From JACVRW01 sp963846505 (GTDB lineage Bacteria; Actinomycetota; Thermoleophilia; Solirubrobacterales; Thermoleophilaceae): a stretch of 64,000 nucleotides of DNA. Of this stretch, positions 1 through 8,814 are shown piece after piece; position 1 is the first letter of the stretch, and each line of letters starts with the position of its first letter. The notes below the pieces were generated by a model. That model was not told the DNA's origin and made no database searches. It saw nothing but the letters and a program-made list of their open reading frames with translations. The position numbers were made by a program, and so were the translations under genes. The stretch covers positions 620,001 through 684,000 of the forward strand of contig CAWJWD010000001.1 in the NCBI GenBank assembly GCA_963846505.1, read 5' to 3'.

Positions 1-81
1 GCCGGCCTGCTGCGCGTAGAAGTCTCGCGCGCGGTCCACGTCCGAGACGGGAACGGCGACGAGCTCGAGTTTCATCTCCAT
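1..81 (-). CDS. VOC (glyoxalase/bleomycin-resistance) family protein, N-terminal fragment
   Basis: Only the first 27 codons lie in the window; the gene continues past base 1. The start reads MEMKLELVAVPVSDVDRARD, with the beta-strand then DxxRAxxFY pattern that opens VOC-superfamily proteins such as glyoxalases and dioxygenase-like resistance proteins. Two in-frame ATGs (bases 81 and 75) could start it. The substrate cannot be deduced from the fragment. Confidence 0.75.
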   Translation of the reverse strand, partial: MEMKLELVAVPVSDVDRARDFYAQQAG

Positions 82-91
82 GGGCGGGACG

Positions 92-1324
92 CTAGCCCAC
101 GCGCGCGAGCCTGCGGGCGAGGGCCTCGGTCAACGTCAGCGCCTCGGCGACGGTGTCGTAGTCGAGATTCTCGGGCGTGTCGGTCGGGAGGTGGTAGTTC
201 GACAGCAGCTTGGTGTCCGGTTCGAAGGAGGTGACCGTGGCGGTCGGGTAGCCGGCGCGGCTGGGGATCACGCTGTCGGTGCTCGAGCGGGCGCGCTGGC
301 CGCGCACGAGCGGGATCTCCGTCTCGATCGCAGCCGCGGCGACGTGGTCGCGGAATGTGGGGTCGGTGTATTCCTCGATCGCGAGCACGCCCTCGCCCTC
401 GAGCAGCACGAGCCGGGGCGAGCCGACGGTGTCGAGGTTGAGCACCCAGGTACGTGTGGGATCGAGCGGTCGCAGGTGCTGGTCGACGAACGGGTAGATG
501 CCGCCCTGCAGCACCTCCTCCGCGCCACACGAGGCCAGCAGCACGCGCAGACCCTCGACCGGCTTGGCGCGCAGGCGCTCGGCGAGACCGACGAGCACGG
601 CGACGCCGGAGAGGTTGTCGTTGGCACCGGGCACGATCGGGCTGCGCGCGATGTCCAGGCCGAGCGCGCCGTTGACGATCGACATCACGACGCCGGTCTT
701 CAGCAGCCCGCGCCGGCCGGTCGCCGCGCCGATCGCGACCGCGGCGGGCGCGCCGATGATCGGCCACCAGAGCGGCAGCGAGGCGTTCGCGCGCTCGATC
801 AGCCGCGGGAAGCGGCGTGCGATCACGCGCTGGAGGGACTGGTCGAAGACGCGGCCGGTCGGCGCCGCGTCGTGGTGGGCGAGCACGACCAGCGTGCACT
901 CGGCGCTCGGGTCGCCGACCTCGGCGACGACGTTCGTCGTCGGCTTGGCCCGCGCGATCAGCCGTCGCCAGATCCGCTTGCGGTTGTCGGCGTCGTCGGC
1001 GATCGCCGCGGCGGCGAGCGCGCTCGCGATCGCCGCCGGCACGCGCGCCCGGCCACTCAGGGCGAGCAGCCCCGCGACGATGCCCGTCGTCCCCAGCGGC
1101 AGCATCTGCAGCGCGTAGCCGTCGCGGAACTGGACCTCGTCGATGCGCGCCGCGGCCCCGGCCGCGGTCAGACGCTCGCAGAGCCACTCGGCTGCCCGGC
1201 GCTCGCCCTCCGAGCCCGCACGCTTCTCCAGCGGCGCGAGCGTCTCGACCACCTCGCGCAGCACGTCGATCGACTCGCTCTGCTCGGGCGGAAGCACGTC
1301 GGAGCGCGAAGCAAAGCTGGACAC
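92..1324 (-). CDS. M28 family zinc metallopeptidase
   Basis: This 410-residue protein looks like an M28 (aminopeptidase Y/S-like) peptidase that removes N-terminal residues using two metal ions. The ligand set is visible in order: AHHD near residues 149-152, GANDNLSG with Asp near 236, the CGAEE pair near 266-270, NLDTVG with Asp near 298, and NYHLPTDT with His near 378. A hydrophobic stretch at about 73-110 and another at 185-225 interrupt the usual fold and may anchor it to the membrane; there is no classical signal peptide. The GTG start sits six bases after a TAGGCT -10 box, so the mRNA is probably leaderless. The substrate is unknown. Confidence 0.85.
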   Translation of the reverse strand: MSSFASRSDVLPPEQSESIDVLREVVETLAPLEKRAGSEGERRAAEWLCERLTAAGAAARIDEVQFRDGYALQMLPLGTTGIVAGLLALSGRARVPAAIASALAAAAIADDADNRKRIWRRLIARAKPTTNVVAEVGDPSAECTLVVLAHHDAAPTGRVFDQSLQRVIARRFPRLIERANASLPLWWPIIGAPAAVAIGAATGRRGLLKTGVVMSIVNGALGLDIARSPIVPGANDNLSGVAVLVGLAERLRAKPVEGLRVLLASCGAEEVLQGGIYPFVDQHLRPLDPTRTWVLNLDTVGSPRLVLLEGEGVLAIEEYTDPTFRDHVAAAAIETEIPLVRGQRARSSTDSVIPSRAGYPTATVTSFEPDTKLLSNYHLPTDTPENLDYDTVAEALTLTEALARRLARVG

Positions 1325-1330
1325 TTGTCC

Positions 1331-1336
1331 AGCCTA
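1331..1336 (-). promoter_or_regulatory. -10 box of leaderless promoter for the M28 peptidase
   Basis: TAGGCT on the minus strand ends six bases before the GTG start at 1324. That spacing puts the transcription start at or next to the start codon, and no Shine-Dalgarno sequence is present. Confidence 0.5.
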
Positions 1337-1367
1337 CGAAAGCGGTGGCCCCGAAGGTCGCACTTGC

Positions 1368-2144
1368 CTAGGGGACGGTGTAGGCCCAGCTGCCGAACGA
1401 GCCCTGGAAGCCGACGTTCACGCCGGTCATGCGCACGGTGAAGCCACGGCGACCGTCCTGGCCGGCGACGAGTGCCGTGATCGACTCGGTGTCGACGCCG
1501 ATCTGGCCGATGTAGAGGCAGACCAGACCGGCCGGCGCGACCGGGTCGACGAGCGTGCCGCTGCAGCCGGCGTCAATGCGATCCGCCGGTGCCCCCACCG
1601 AGCCCGGCGCGAAGCGGATGCTCTCGGTCGTGACCGGTGTCGGGCTCGGGAACGGAAACGAGACGACCGCGTCGTAGCGCAGGGTGAGGTTCACGAGTCC
1701 GCCGAAGGCGCCGCTGACCGTGGCGCCTCGCGGCAGCGTGCCGCCGGCGCGGAAGAAGCGACTGGCGGGGACGCCGCCCAAGGCCGCCGCGTCGGGCGCC
1801 GCCGCGCCCGCGCGAGCGAACGCCTCCGGGCCGAGGCCGCCGAGCTTGGCGGCGTCGGGCAGCGCGCCGAGCCGCCTGAGGTTCAGTTGGCGCCGGGTGA
1901 TGGTGCCGCGCCGGATGCGGCTGGCCGTGACCGTGCCCGCGCGCAGCTTGGGGCCGGTGACCGCACCGTCGCGGATCTTCTTGGCGGTGACCGCGTTGCG
2001 CTGGAGCTGCTTGGGACCGACGCTGTTGCGCGGCAGCGACACCGCCGCGTACGACGCGCCGCCCAGCGCGACGAACAACGCCAGCGTCGCGACGACGTTG
2101 GCGTAGGTGAGGCGCTGACTCAACGCCTGGAGATGACGATGCAC
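1368..2144 (-). CDS. Secreted/anchored protein with NSVG-type short repeats
   Basis: This 258-residue protein has an N-terminal hydrophobic helix (YANVVATLALFVALGGASYA). About five near-decapeptide repeats follow (NSVGPKQL, NAVTAKKI, GAVTGPKL, GTVTASRI, GTITRRQL; residues about 40-90), and then a beta-rich C-terminal domain. Helix-plus-repeat proteins of this kind recur in Thermoleophilia genomes and I know of no assigned function. The repeats look like a short beta-helix or stalk that holds the C-terminal domain outside the cell. The start is GTG, with a purine-rich GGAAGGGA about 14 bases upstream. Confidence 0.7.
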   Translation of the reverse strand: MHRHLQALSQRLTYANVVATLALFVALGGASYAAVSLPRNSVGPKQLQRNAVTAKKIRDGAVTGPKLRAGTVTASRIRRGTITRRQLNLRRLGALPDAAKLGGLGPEAFARAGAAAPDAAALGGVPASRFFRAGGTLPRGATVSGAFGGLVNLTLRYDAVVSFPFPSPTPVTTESIRFAPGSVGAPADRIDAGCSGTLVDPVAPAGLVCLYIGQIGVDTESITALVAGQDGRRGFTVRMTGVNVGFQGSFGSWAYTVP

Positions 2145-2212
2145 GGTGCTGACGATCCCTTCCCATCCCTGGAGAGCTTCCCTGCGCTCCGAGCGGCAGG
2201 GTAGCGACCGCC

Positions 2213-2590
2213 TCAGCCGGCGGCCCAGGCCGCGGCCGCCTCCAGCTCGCCACGCCCGAAGACGCGCAGTTCACCCGGCGCCAGCCAACCGAAGGCCTGG
2301 GTGGCGCGGACGATCCAGTCGGTATCGCTCACCACCGCGGTGCGCTTCCAGGCGCTGTGGTGCCTGAGCTCGTAGCCGACGGCCGTCTTCAGGTCCTCCC
2401 ACAGCGCACCCGGCTCGAGCCGCTCGAAGTCCGGCTCGATCGCCACCACCAGGCGCAACGGCTCGCCGGCGTCGATCGCGGTGCGCAGCGACGGAATCAA
2501 CACGTCGGTGTAGTCGGCCTTCGTCAGCGTGCCGCCGACGCGGAAGCCGAGCACGCCGTCCGGCATCTCCGTCAGTCGCTCGATGCCCAT
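2213..2590 (-). CDS. SpoIIAA/STAS-like protein
   Basis: This 125-residue cytoplasmic protein begins MGIERLTEMPDGVLGFRVGG and keeps the alternating strand/helix pattern of the SpoIIAA-like family, which is distantly related to STAS anti-sigma-antagonist domains. Those proteins usually act in stress signalling or lipid binding; no role can be fixed here. The start at 2590 was preferred over an upstream ATG because AGGAGG lies just before it. It overlaps the end of the membrane protein transcribed ahead of it on the same strand, so the two are probably co-transcribed. Confidence 0.7.
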   Translation of the reverse strand: MGIERLTEMPDGVLGFRVGGTLTKADYTDVLIPSLRTAIDAGEPLRLVVAIEPDFERLEPGALWEDLKTAVGYELRHHSAWKRTAVVSDTDWIVRATQAFGWLAPGELRVFGRGELEAAAAWAAG

Positions 2591-2603
2591 CCCACCGCCT
2601 CCT

Positions 2604-3698
2604 TCACGGACCCGTCGTGGACTCGCGCCGCAGCTGTGCGTGGAGCGCAACCACTCCGGCGAGCAGCAGCGCAGCGAAGATCAAGGCCGGCACGATGCCA
2701 CGGAAGACGCTCAGCGGCCCCCAGGCGATCAGCGCCAGGTAGAGCGCGAACACGACCGCGATCGTCGTGCCGAGCCGCCCCGCCACGAGCGGCGCGAGGC
2801 GGGCGCGCACCCTGCCCGCCCGCTCTCCGGCACCGGCCAGCCAGCCGCCGAGCGCGGCCAGCACGCCGAGCAGCAGGGCGGCCGCGCCGATGTCGCGCAG
2901 CAGCGAGGTCTCGATCTCCCAGACGTCCTGGGCCGCCGGCTCGGCCGGGCCGTTCTTGGTCAGCGCCGAGACCACCTCCTGGCCGCCGATGCGCCGCAGC
3001 GCCAGCACCAGCAGCGCCGCGCCCGCGAGCCCGATCCCCGCCGCCGCGATTGCGCGCGGGCGCGCACCGTGCGCGAGGAAGATGGCCAGTGCCGACAGCA
3101 GCAGCGCCAGGACGCCGGCGACCCACGGCAGCGCGGCGAGCAGCTTGGCGGCCTTCTGCAGCGCGTCGAGCTGGTCGGCCTGCATGATCACGATCCGGCC
3201 GCGGCGGTCGGGCAGCCGTTGGATGCGCTCACCGCTGAGCCCCGCCTGCTGGGCGACCTTGACGGCCAACGGCCGCAGGTCCAGCACCACACCTCGACCG
3301 GCCACCTCCACGCCCTCGCCCTTGACGAGATTCACGAACTGCTGGTGGGTGATGCGGTTGGCCTCGACCCACACGCTTTGCAATCTGCCCGACGCGAGCG
3401 CGCGGTCGGCGATCCGCCGCACCGCCTCGCGCGTGGCGGCCCCGGCCGCGCCGGCAAGCGGCTGCAACCGCGGCGGCAGCTCCTCCTGCAGCGCGGCCGT
3501 GACGCGCGACCCGTCGGCGACGTCGTCGGTGATCACGTCGACGATCAGGCCGCGGACGTCGTCGCTGCGCAGCAGTTGCGCGTTGACCTGCGTCCACTCG
3601 TCGGTGTCGAGCAGCTGGCGATCGGCCCAGGCTCCGAACAGGGCGATCGCCCAGAGCAGCGACGCGACGACGATCAACAGCTTCGCTGGTAGGCGCAC
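2604..3698 (-). CDS. Integral membrane protein of unknown function
   Basis: This 364-residue protein has one N-terminal membrane helix (LLIVVASLLWAIALFGAW), a roughly 160-residue extracytoplasmic region and then four or five C-terminal membrane helices. The outer region resembles that of other actinobacterial membrane proteins of this architecture, in which a short helix precedes a DDV-rich segment. No catalytic motif is visible. It probably forms one transcript with the SpoIIAA-like gene, whose ribosome site lies in its last codons. No function is proposed. Confidence 0.6.
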   Translation of the reverse strand: MRLPAKLLIVVASLLWAIALFGAWADRQLLDTDEWTQVNAQLLRSDDVRGLIVDVITDDVADGSRVTAALQEELPPRLQPLAGAAGAATREAVRRIADRALASGRLQSVWVEANRITHQQFVNLVKGEGVEVAGRGVVLDLRPLAVKVAQQAGLSGERIQRLPDRRGRIVIMQADQLDALQKAAKLLAALPWVAGVLALLLSALAIFLAHGARPRAIAAAGIGLAGAALLVLALRRIGGQEVVSALTKNGPAEPAAQDVWEIETSLLRDIGAAALLLGVLAALGGWLAGAGERAGRVRARLAPLVAGRLGTTIAVVFALYLALIAWGPLSVFRGIVPALIFAALLLAGVVALHAQLRRESTTGP

Positions 3699-3855
3699 CA
3701 GCCGAACCTACCTGACCGACCCACGGGCTGTGGGCCGGTCACCACCAATCACCGGGCACGACTTGGTCGAAGGTGATAGAAGGGTCGAGCCCCGACGGAT
3801 CGGGGCGACCAACGTCGAGGGCCTGCCCCGCGGGCGCCGGCCGGGAAGGTTCGTG

Positions 3856-4041
3856 ATGGCCAACGAGGGCGACGACGGCAGGCAGCCTCTGCAACGCGGG
3901 GCATTGCCGATTCCCGACCAGGAGTACCCGGGCGTCGTGACCTACGACGCCACGTGGATCCAGATCGACCTCGGCGACGACAGCCACGACCACCTGATCC
4001 CACCGGAGACGCACTTCCAGGTCGCGATGACGCGGCAGTAG
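3856..4041 (+). pseudogene. Sulfatase relic: N-terminus joined to C-terminus, catalytic domain deleted
   Basis: This 61-codon reading frame keeps its ATG, a GGGAAGG ribosome site and a stop. Its first half (LPIPDQEYPGVVTYDA) matches, from memory, the conserved N-terminus of bacterial arylsulfatases, where DPD and the first strand would follow. Its second half (WIQIDLGDDSHDH...HFQVAMTRQ) aligns with the C-terminus of the intact sulfatase at 8815-11136 (QVEVHVGEDAY...HLQAALARD). The roughly 700 intervening residues, including the formylglycine cysteine, are missing, and the junction is in frame. It is most simply the scar of an in-frame internal deletion. It could still be translated as a short peptide ahead of the GAP gene. 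Confidence 0.55.
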
Positions 4042-4050
4042 GAGGCCGGC

Positions 4051-4722
4051 ATGGGCGACGCGATCGGACAGGTCCTCTCGCTCGGCGTCGGCGTGGCGCT
4101 CAGCCCCGTGCCGATCATCGCCGTCGTGCTGATGCTCGGCACGCCGCGGGCGCGGGCGAACGGGCCGGCGTTCATCGCCGGCTGGCTGATCGGCCTCTCT
4201 GTCGCGGGCGCGATCGTGCTGGCGGTCTCGTCCGGTGCCAGCGCCAGCGACGACGGGGCTCCGGCGACCTGGGTCGGCGTGCTGAAGCTCGTGCTCGGCG
4301 CGCTGCTGCTGCTCGTCGCGGCCAAGCAGTGGCGCGGGCGGCCGCAGGGCGGCGCCGAGGCCGAGTTGCCGAAGTGGATGCAGACGATCGACCACTTCAC
4401 GCCGCAGCGCGCGCTGGCGATGGGCGTGGCGCTGTCGGCGATCAACCCGAAGAACCTGCTGCTGACGGTCGGTGCGGCGGCGGCGATCGCCCAGACGGGC
4501 ATCGACGCCGGCCAGCAGGCGGTCGCGCTGGCGGTGTTCGTGGTGATCGGGACGGTCGGACCCGGACTGCCGGTGGTCATCTACTTCGCGATGGGCGAGC
4601 GCGCGACGCACGTCCTCGACGAGCTGAAGCGGTGGATGGGCTCCAACAACGCCGCGATCATGGCGGTGCTGTGCCTAGTGATCGGGGCGAAGCTGATCGG
4701 CGACGGCATCTCCGGGCTCTGA
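4051..4722 (+). CDS. GAP family (SAP/LysE-like) membrane protein
   Basis: This 223-residue polytopic membrane protein has about six hydrophobic helices. The first carries the GVGVALSPVPIIAVVLML signature and a later one SAINPKNLLLTVGAAAAI, both typical of the GAP/Sap family (mycobacterial sulfolipid- and peptidoglycolipid-addressing proteins, LysE-like fold). Members are thought to help move lipids or small solutes across the membrane. GGAGG sits nine bases after the stop of the sulfatase relic and just before the ATG. The SulP gene follows after four bases, so the two are probably one operon. Confidence 0.8.
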   Translation: MGDAIGQVLSLGVGVALSPVPIIAVVLMLGTPRARANGPAFIAGWLIGLSVAGAIVLAVSSGASASDDGAPATWVGVLKLVLGALLLLVAAKQWRGRPQGGAEAELPKWMQTIDHFTPQRALAMGVALSAINPKNLLLTVGAAAAIAQTGIDAGQQAVALAVFVVIGTVGPGLPVVIYFAMGERATHVLDELKRWMGSNNAAIMAVLCLVIGAKLIGDGISGL

Positions 4723-4726
4723 GTCC

Positions 4727-6418
4727 TTGCGCCCCTCGCGCTGGCTCTTCCCCTCGCTCCACCACCTCCGGCGCGGCGGGCTGCGCGGCGACCTGATCGC
4801 CGGCCTGACGGTCTGGGCGGTGCTCGTGCCCGAGGCGCTGGCCTACGCCTCGATCGCCGGGGTCTCCCCGGTCGTCGGGCTCTACGCCGCGCCCGGCGCG
4901 CTCATCCTCTACGCCGCGCTCGGCAGCTCGCGCCACCTCGTCACCGGGCCGATGGCGGCGACGGCGGCGCTCTCGGCGGCGACCGTCGGCGAGGTCGTCG
5001 CCGGCAACTCGAGCGAGTTCACGCAGCTGACGGTGGCACTGGCGCTGTGCGTCGGCATCGCGGCGTTGGTCGCCGGCCTGCTGCGGCTCGGCTTCCTCGC
5101 GAGCTTCATCTCCGAGCCGGTGCTGAAGGGCTTCATCGTCGGCCTCGCGCTGACGATCATCGTCGGCCAGGTGCCGAAGCTGTTCGGCGTCGACGGCGGT
5201 GACGGCGACTTCTTCGAGAAGCTCGTCGACTTCCTCGGCGACCTCGGCTCGACCGACGCGCTGACGCTGGCGGTCGGCTTCGGCTCGCTGGCGCTCGTGC
5301 TCGGCCTGCGGCGCATCGCCCCGGCGATACCCGGCTCGCTGGTGGCGGTGCTGCTCGGCATCGTGCTGGTCGAGCTGCTCGACCTCGACGACCACGGGCT
5401 CGACATCGTCGGCAGCATCGACGCCGGCCTGCCCTCGCTCGGCCTGCCCGACGCCAGCCTCGGCGACTACGGCGACCTTGCCGCCGGGGCGATCGGCGTG
5501 ATGCTGGTCGGCTTCGCCGAGAGCCTCGGCGCGGCCAAGACCTACGCCGCCCGCGACCACTACGAGATCGACGCCAACCGCGAGCTGCTCGGCCTCGGCG
5601 GCGCGAACATCGCCGCCGGGCTCTCGAGCGGCATGGTCGTCAACGGCAGCCTCTCGAAGACCGCCGTCAACGCCTCGGCGGGCGCGAAGACCCAGCTCTC
5701 CGGGCTGGTCGTCGCCGTGCTGACGGTGGTCACGCTGCTGTTCCTCACCGGGCTGTTCGAGTCGCTGCCCGAGGCGACGCTGGCGGCCGTGGTGGTGGCC
5801 GCGCTGATCGAGCTGGTCGACATCCCCGCGCTCGCGCGGCTCTACCGCATCTACGCGGGCGCCGCCCGCGGCGCGTTCGCGCTCGGCTCGCGGCCGGACT
5901 TCGCCGCCGCCGTCGCGGCCATGCTCGGCGTGCTCGTCTTCGACACGCTGCCCGGACTGTTCATCGGCATCTCGATCTCGCTGCTGCTGCTGCTCTACCG
6001 CGCTTCGCGCCCACACGTGGCCGAGCTCGGCGCCGTGCCCGGCGCGCCCGGCCAGTGGGGCGACCGCACCCGTCACCCGGAGAACGCGGTGCCCGACGGG
6101 GTGGCGGTGCTGCGCGTGGATGGCGGCCTCTTCTTCGCCAACGCCGACGGCATTCGCGCGCGCGTGCGCGAGGCGGCCGCCGCCGAGGGCGTACGCGCGG
6201 TCGTGCTCGACGCCGAGACCGTCCCGTTCGTGGACGTGACCGCCGCCCAGATGCTCGAGGAGCTGGCCGCTGACCTCGCTCGCGACGGCAAGCGGCTGCT
6301 GCTCACCCGCGACATCGGCGACGTGCGCGACGTGCTGCGCCGCGCGTTGCCCGACTCCGCGCTCGGAGAGGTCTATCCGAGCGTGGACGCGGCGATCGAG
6401 GCGGCACGGGAGCGTTGA
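4727..6418 (+). CDS. SulP family inorganic anion transporter with STAS domain
   Basis: This 563-residue protein has the SulP permease core (GLTVWAVLVPEALAYASIAG near residue 25, then about ten to twelve helices) and a C-terminal cytoplasmic STAS domain (about 445-555, containing VDGGLFFANADGIR and VLDAETVPFVDVTAAQML). SulP proteins move sulfate, bicarbonate or other anions; the exact substrate cannot be read from sequence. The best start is a TTG four bases after the GAP stop, suggesting translational coupling. With a sulfatase and an FGE in the same window, import of released sulfate is a reasonable guess. Confidence 0.88.
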   Translation: MRPSRWLFPSLHHLRRGGLRGDLIAGLTVWAVLVPEALAYASIAGVSPVVGLYAAPGALILYAALGSSRHLVTGPMAATAALSAATVGEVVAGNSSEFTQLTVALALCVGIAALVAGLLRLGFLASFISEPVLKGFIVGLALTIIVGQVPKLFGVDGGDGDFFEKLVDFLGDLGSTDALTLAVGFGSLALVLGLRRIAPAIPGSLVAVLLGIVLVELLDLDDHGLDIVGSIDAGLPSLGLPDASLGDYGDLAAGAIGVMLVGFAESLGAAKTYAARDHYEIDANRELLGLGGANIAAGLSSGMVVNGSLSKTAVNASAGAKTQLSGLVVAVLTVVTLLFLTGLFESLPEATLAAVVVAALIELVDIPALARLYRIYAGAARGAFALGSRPDFAAAVAAMLGVLVFDTLPGLFIGISISLLLLLYRASRPHVAELGAVPGAPGQWGDRTRHPENAVPDGVAVLRVDGGLFFANADGIRARVREAAAAEGVRAVVLDAETVPFVDVTAAQMLEELAADLARDGKRLLLTRDIGDVRDVLRRALPDSALGEVYPSVDAAIEAARER

Positions 6419-6497
6419 ACGCGGCGTGAGTTTTCACCCTCGGCGGCACCATCCCGCGCATCGACGCATTCGTCGAGATCCACGCAACCAATAGGAG

Positions 6498-6503
6498 TAG
6501 CCT
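6498..6503 (+). promoter_or_regulatory. -10 box of leaderless promoter for the DUF11 surface protein
   Basis: TAGCCT lies seven bases before the GTG at 6511. The AGGAG at 6493-6497 is too far from that GTG to be a convincing ribosome site and points instead to an out-of-frame GTG at 6506, so leaderless initiation at 6511 is favoured. Confidence 0.5.
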
Positions 6504-6510
6504 GCGTGAG

Positions 6511-8730
6511 GTGCGATCGCGTTCTCGCTATCGCAGGAAGTGCTTGGTCGGGTGTGCTGTCCTGTCTCTCCTCGCCACCGTGGCGCCGACGGCCCTCGCC
6601 CAAGAGCCGGACGGCCAGGGCAGCGACCGCTTCGTCACCATCGCCGCGCGCGAGTGCCCGGACTACGAGTCCATCATGGCCAACCGGGCGCGCAACGACA
6701 TCCAGGAGAGCCTGCGGGACCTCGGCCACGACAGCACCTACGTCGCGGGCGATCCGATCGACCCGGTGACCGAGGCCGAGCAAGACCCGAACTGCACGCC
6801 GATCACGGGCTGGAGCTTCACGCTCGGCACCGGCTACAGAACGCGCGCGGTGTCGGGTCCGTGGGGCTCGCTCTCGATCGTCACCAACCCGTACTCGACG
6901 CCGATCGTCACCCAGGAGCAGGTGCCGCTGCGCGACGACGCCGGCCGCCCCACCGACGAGTCGCTCGCGGGCGCCGTGACGATCGAGCTGACCGACGAGC
7001 AGGCGGCGCGCGCCGCCAAGGCAAGCTCCCTCTGGATCCAGGGCGGCACGCCGGCCGACCCGATCCTCGACCAGCAGTTCCCCGGCGTCTACGGCTTCGG
7101 CGCGCTGCGCTGCGCGATCGACAACCTCAACGGCGACAACGTCGAATGGATCGGCTTCCCGTCCGGAACCGAGCACGTCTTCTGTTACGCCTACTACGTC
7201 AAGCCGCCGCCGACGAGCGGCACGATCGTGATCCGCAAGCAACTCGCCGGAGACGCGGCCGGCGGCAGCGAGGTCTTCGGCTTCGACGGCAACCTCAGCT
7301 TCAACGAGGGCGGCGTGTTCTCGCTCCAGCCCAAGAACGGCCAGGCCGCCAGCCAGACGTTCTACCGGGCGGCGGGCGCCGAGCCGTGGCGCGTGCGCGA
7401 GCTCGTGCCCGACGGCTGGCGCCTGACCAGCCTCGACTGCCGGCAGGCCGGGGCCAGTCAGGTGACGACCGACCTCGCCGCGGGCGGGGCGAGCATCGTG
7501 CTCGCGCCCGGCGACACGGTCGTCTGCACGTTCACCGACGAGCCGCAGCCGACGGTGGGCGACCTCTTCATCCGCAAGGTCACCGAGAGCGGGGTCGGCC
7601 TGTTCGACTTCCGCGCCCTGCCGCTGGGCGGGGACGGCGCCGGCGGGCAGGCCACGGCCCGCACCGAGGAGGAGGACGTCCCCGTCGACGCCGAGCCGAG
7701 CCCGATCGAGCTGGCGCCCGGCGACTACCGGGTGCGCGAGCGGATGCCGCGCACGCGCGGCGGGCGCTGGCAGCTGGTCGGCGCGACCTGCAACGCCCAG
7801 CCGCTGCGACTGCGCAACGGACGACCGCTGCTACGGCCCGAGGCCAGCGTGAACGTGCGCATCGCCGCCGGTGAGGGAGCCGCCTGCACCTTCCGCAACC
7901 GCTTCGTCGGTCGCGGGGCGATCGCGATCGCCAAGCAGACCTATGGCGCCACCGGCACCGCGGGCTTCGAGATCTCGCCCACCGACGACCCCGCGACCGT
8001 CTTCGAGCAGGCCGCCACCACCACGGCCGTCGGCGTTCCGGCGCTCGCGCGGGGAGACCGCACGCGCAGGCTGCCGCTGGGCGAGTACGTGATCCAGGAG
8101 CTCGACCCGCACAGCGACGACGGCGACTGGGCGCTGCGGCAGGTGCTCTGCAACGGACGGCTCGTGCCGGCGACCGGCGGCCGCGTGACCGTGCGGCTGA
8201 CGCGCGCCGAGCCACGCCTGCGCTGCCTGTTCACGAACGTCTTCAGCGGCACGACGCCACCGCCGCCGGTCGACCCGCCCGGGCCGAACGTCGTGCCCGG
8301 CGGCCCCGGCCCCGACCTTGCGATCAGCAAGCACGCCGACCGCCGCGTCGTCGGGCTGGGCGAGCGCGTCACCTTCACGGTCGTGGTCCGCAACCGGGGC
8401 CCGGTCGCCGCCGAGAACGTGATCGTGGTCGACCGGCCGGGCAAGGGCCTCACGCTCGTCCGCAACGATCCGCGCTGCGGCGCCCGCGGCAGGCTGATCG
8501 GCTGCCGCATCGCTTCGATACCGGCCGGCGAGAGCGTGCGGCTGTCGTTCGTGATGCGGATCGATGCGCCGGCCCCGACGACGGTCAGGAACGTGGCCGT
8601 CGTCGGCTCGGACACCGCCGAGGCCACGGTCCGCAACAACCTGGCGGTCGCGGGCGTCAGTGCCCGCAGGCTCGTCTGCGTCCCGGGCCGCGGCTTCGTC
8701 GGCGCGGGCCTGGCGCGCGCCGCCTGCTGA
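6511..8730 (+). CDS. Secreted multidomain surface protein with C-terminal DUF11 domain
   Basis: This 739-residue exported protein has a signal peptide (CLVGCAVLSLLATVAPTALA) and a roughly 200-residue cysteine-containing N-terminal domain. Three repeats of a SpaA/prealbumin-like module follow, each opening with GTIVIRKQ, GDLFIRKV or GAIAIAKQ and closing with a CTF(T/R) strand. A proline/glycine linker and a DUF11 (Ig-like) domain (about 600-720) end the protein. There is no LPXTG motif or C-terminal membrane anchor, so it is probably released or held non-covalently. The regularly spaced cysteines suggest one disulfide per module. Its role is likely structural or adhesive. Confidence 0.75.
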   Translation: MRSRSRYRRKCLVGCAVLSLLATVAPTALAQEPDGQGSDRFVTIAARECPDYESIMANRARNDIQESLRDLGHDSTYVAGDPIDPVTEAEQDPNCTPITGWSFTLGTGYRTRAVSGPWGSLSIVTNPYSTPIVTQEQVPLRDDAGRPTDESLAGAVTIELTDEQAARAAKASSLWIQGGTPADPILDQQFPGVYGFGALRCAIDNLNGDNVEWIGFPSGTEHVFCYAYYVKPPPTSGTIVIRKQLAGDAAGGSEVFGFDGNLSFNEGGVFSLQPKNGQAASQTFYRAAGAEPWRVRELVPDGWRLTSLDCRQAGASQVTTDLAAGGASIVLAPGDTVVCTFTDEPQPTVGDLFIRKVTESGVGLFDFRALPLGGDGAGGQATARTEEEDVPVDAEPSPIELAPGDYRVRERMPRTRGGRWQLVGATCNAQPLRLRNGRPLLRPEASVNVRIAAGEGAACTFRNRFVGRGAIAIAKQTYGATGTAGFEISPTDDPATVFEQAATTTAVGVPALARGDRTRRLPLGEYVIQELDPHSDDGDWALRQVLCNGRLVPATGGRVTVRLTRAEPRLRCLFTNVFSGTTPPPPVDPPGPNVVPGGPGPDLAISKHADRRVVGLGERVTFTVVVRNRGPVAAENVIVVDRPGKGLTLVRNDPRCGARGRLIGCRIASIPAGESVRLSFVMRIDAPAPTTVRNVAVVGSDTAEATVRNNLAVAGVSARRLVCVPGRGFVGAGLARAAC

Positions 8731-8758
8731 CGAACTGGCGCTCCGACCGTTTCCTGAT

Positions 8759-8764
8759 TAGTGT
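8759..8764 (+). promoter_or_regulatory. -10 box upstream of the sulfatase gene
   Basis: TAGTGT at 8759-8764 fits the -10 consensus seen at other genes here. It would give a 5' leader of about 44 bases that includes the GGAGG ribosome site. A good -35 element is not obvious. Confidence 0.4.
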
Positions 8765-8814
8765 GCGGCCCCGCGCGTAGGCACAGACGCACCCCTATCC
8801 CCCCGGAGGAACAG

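Noticed and set aside
3789..3806. CCCCGA/TCGGGG hairpin upstream of the sulfatase relic as a riboswitch
   Set aside because: A single six-base stem with no conserved riboswitch core; at most a minor leader structure.
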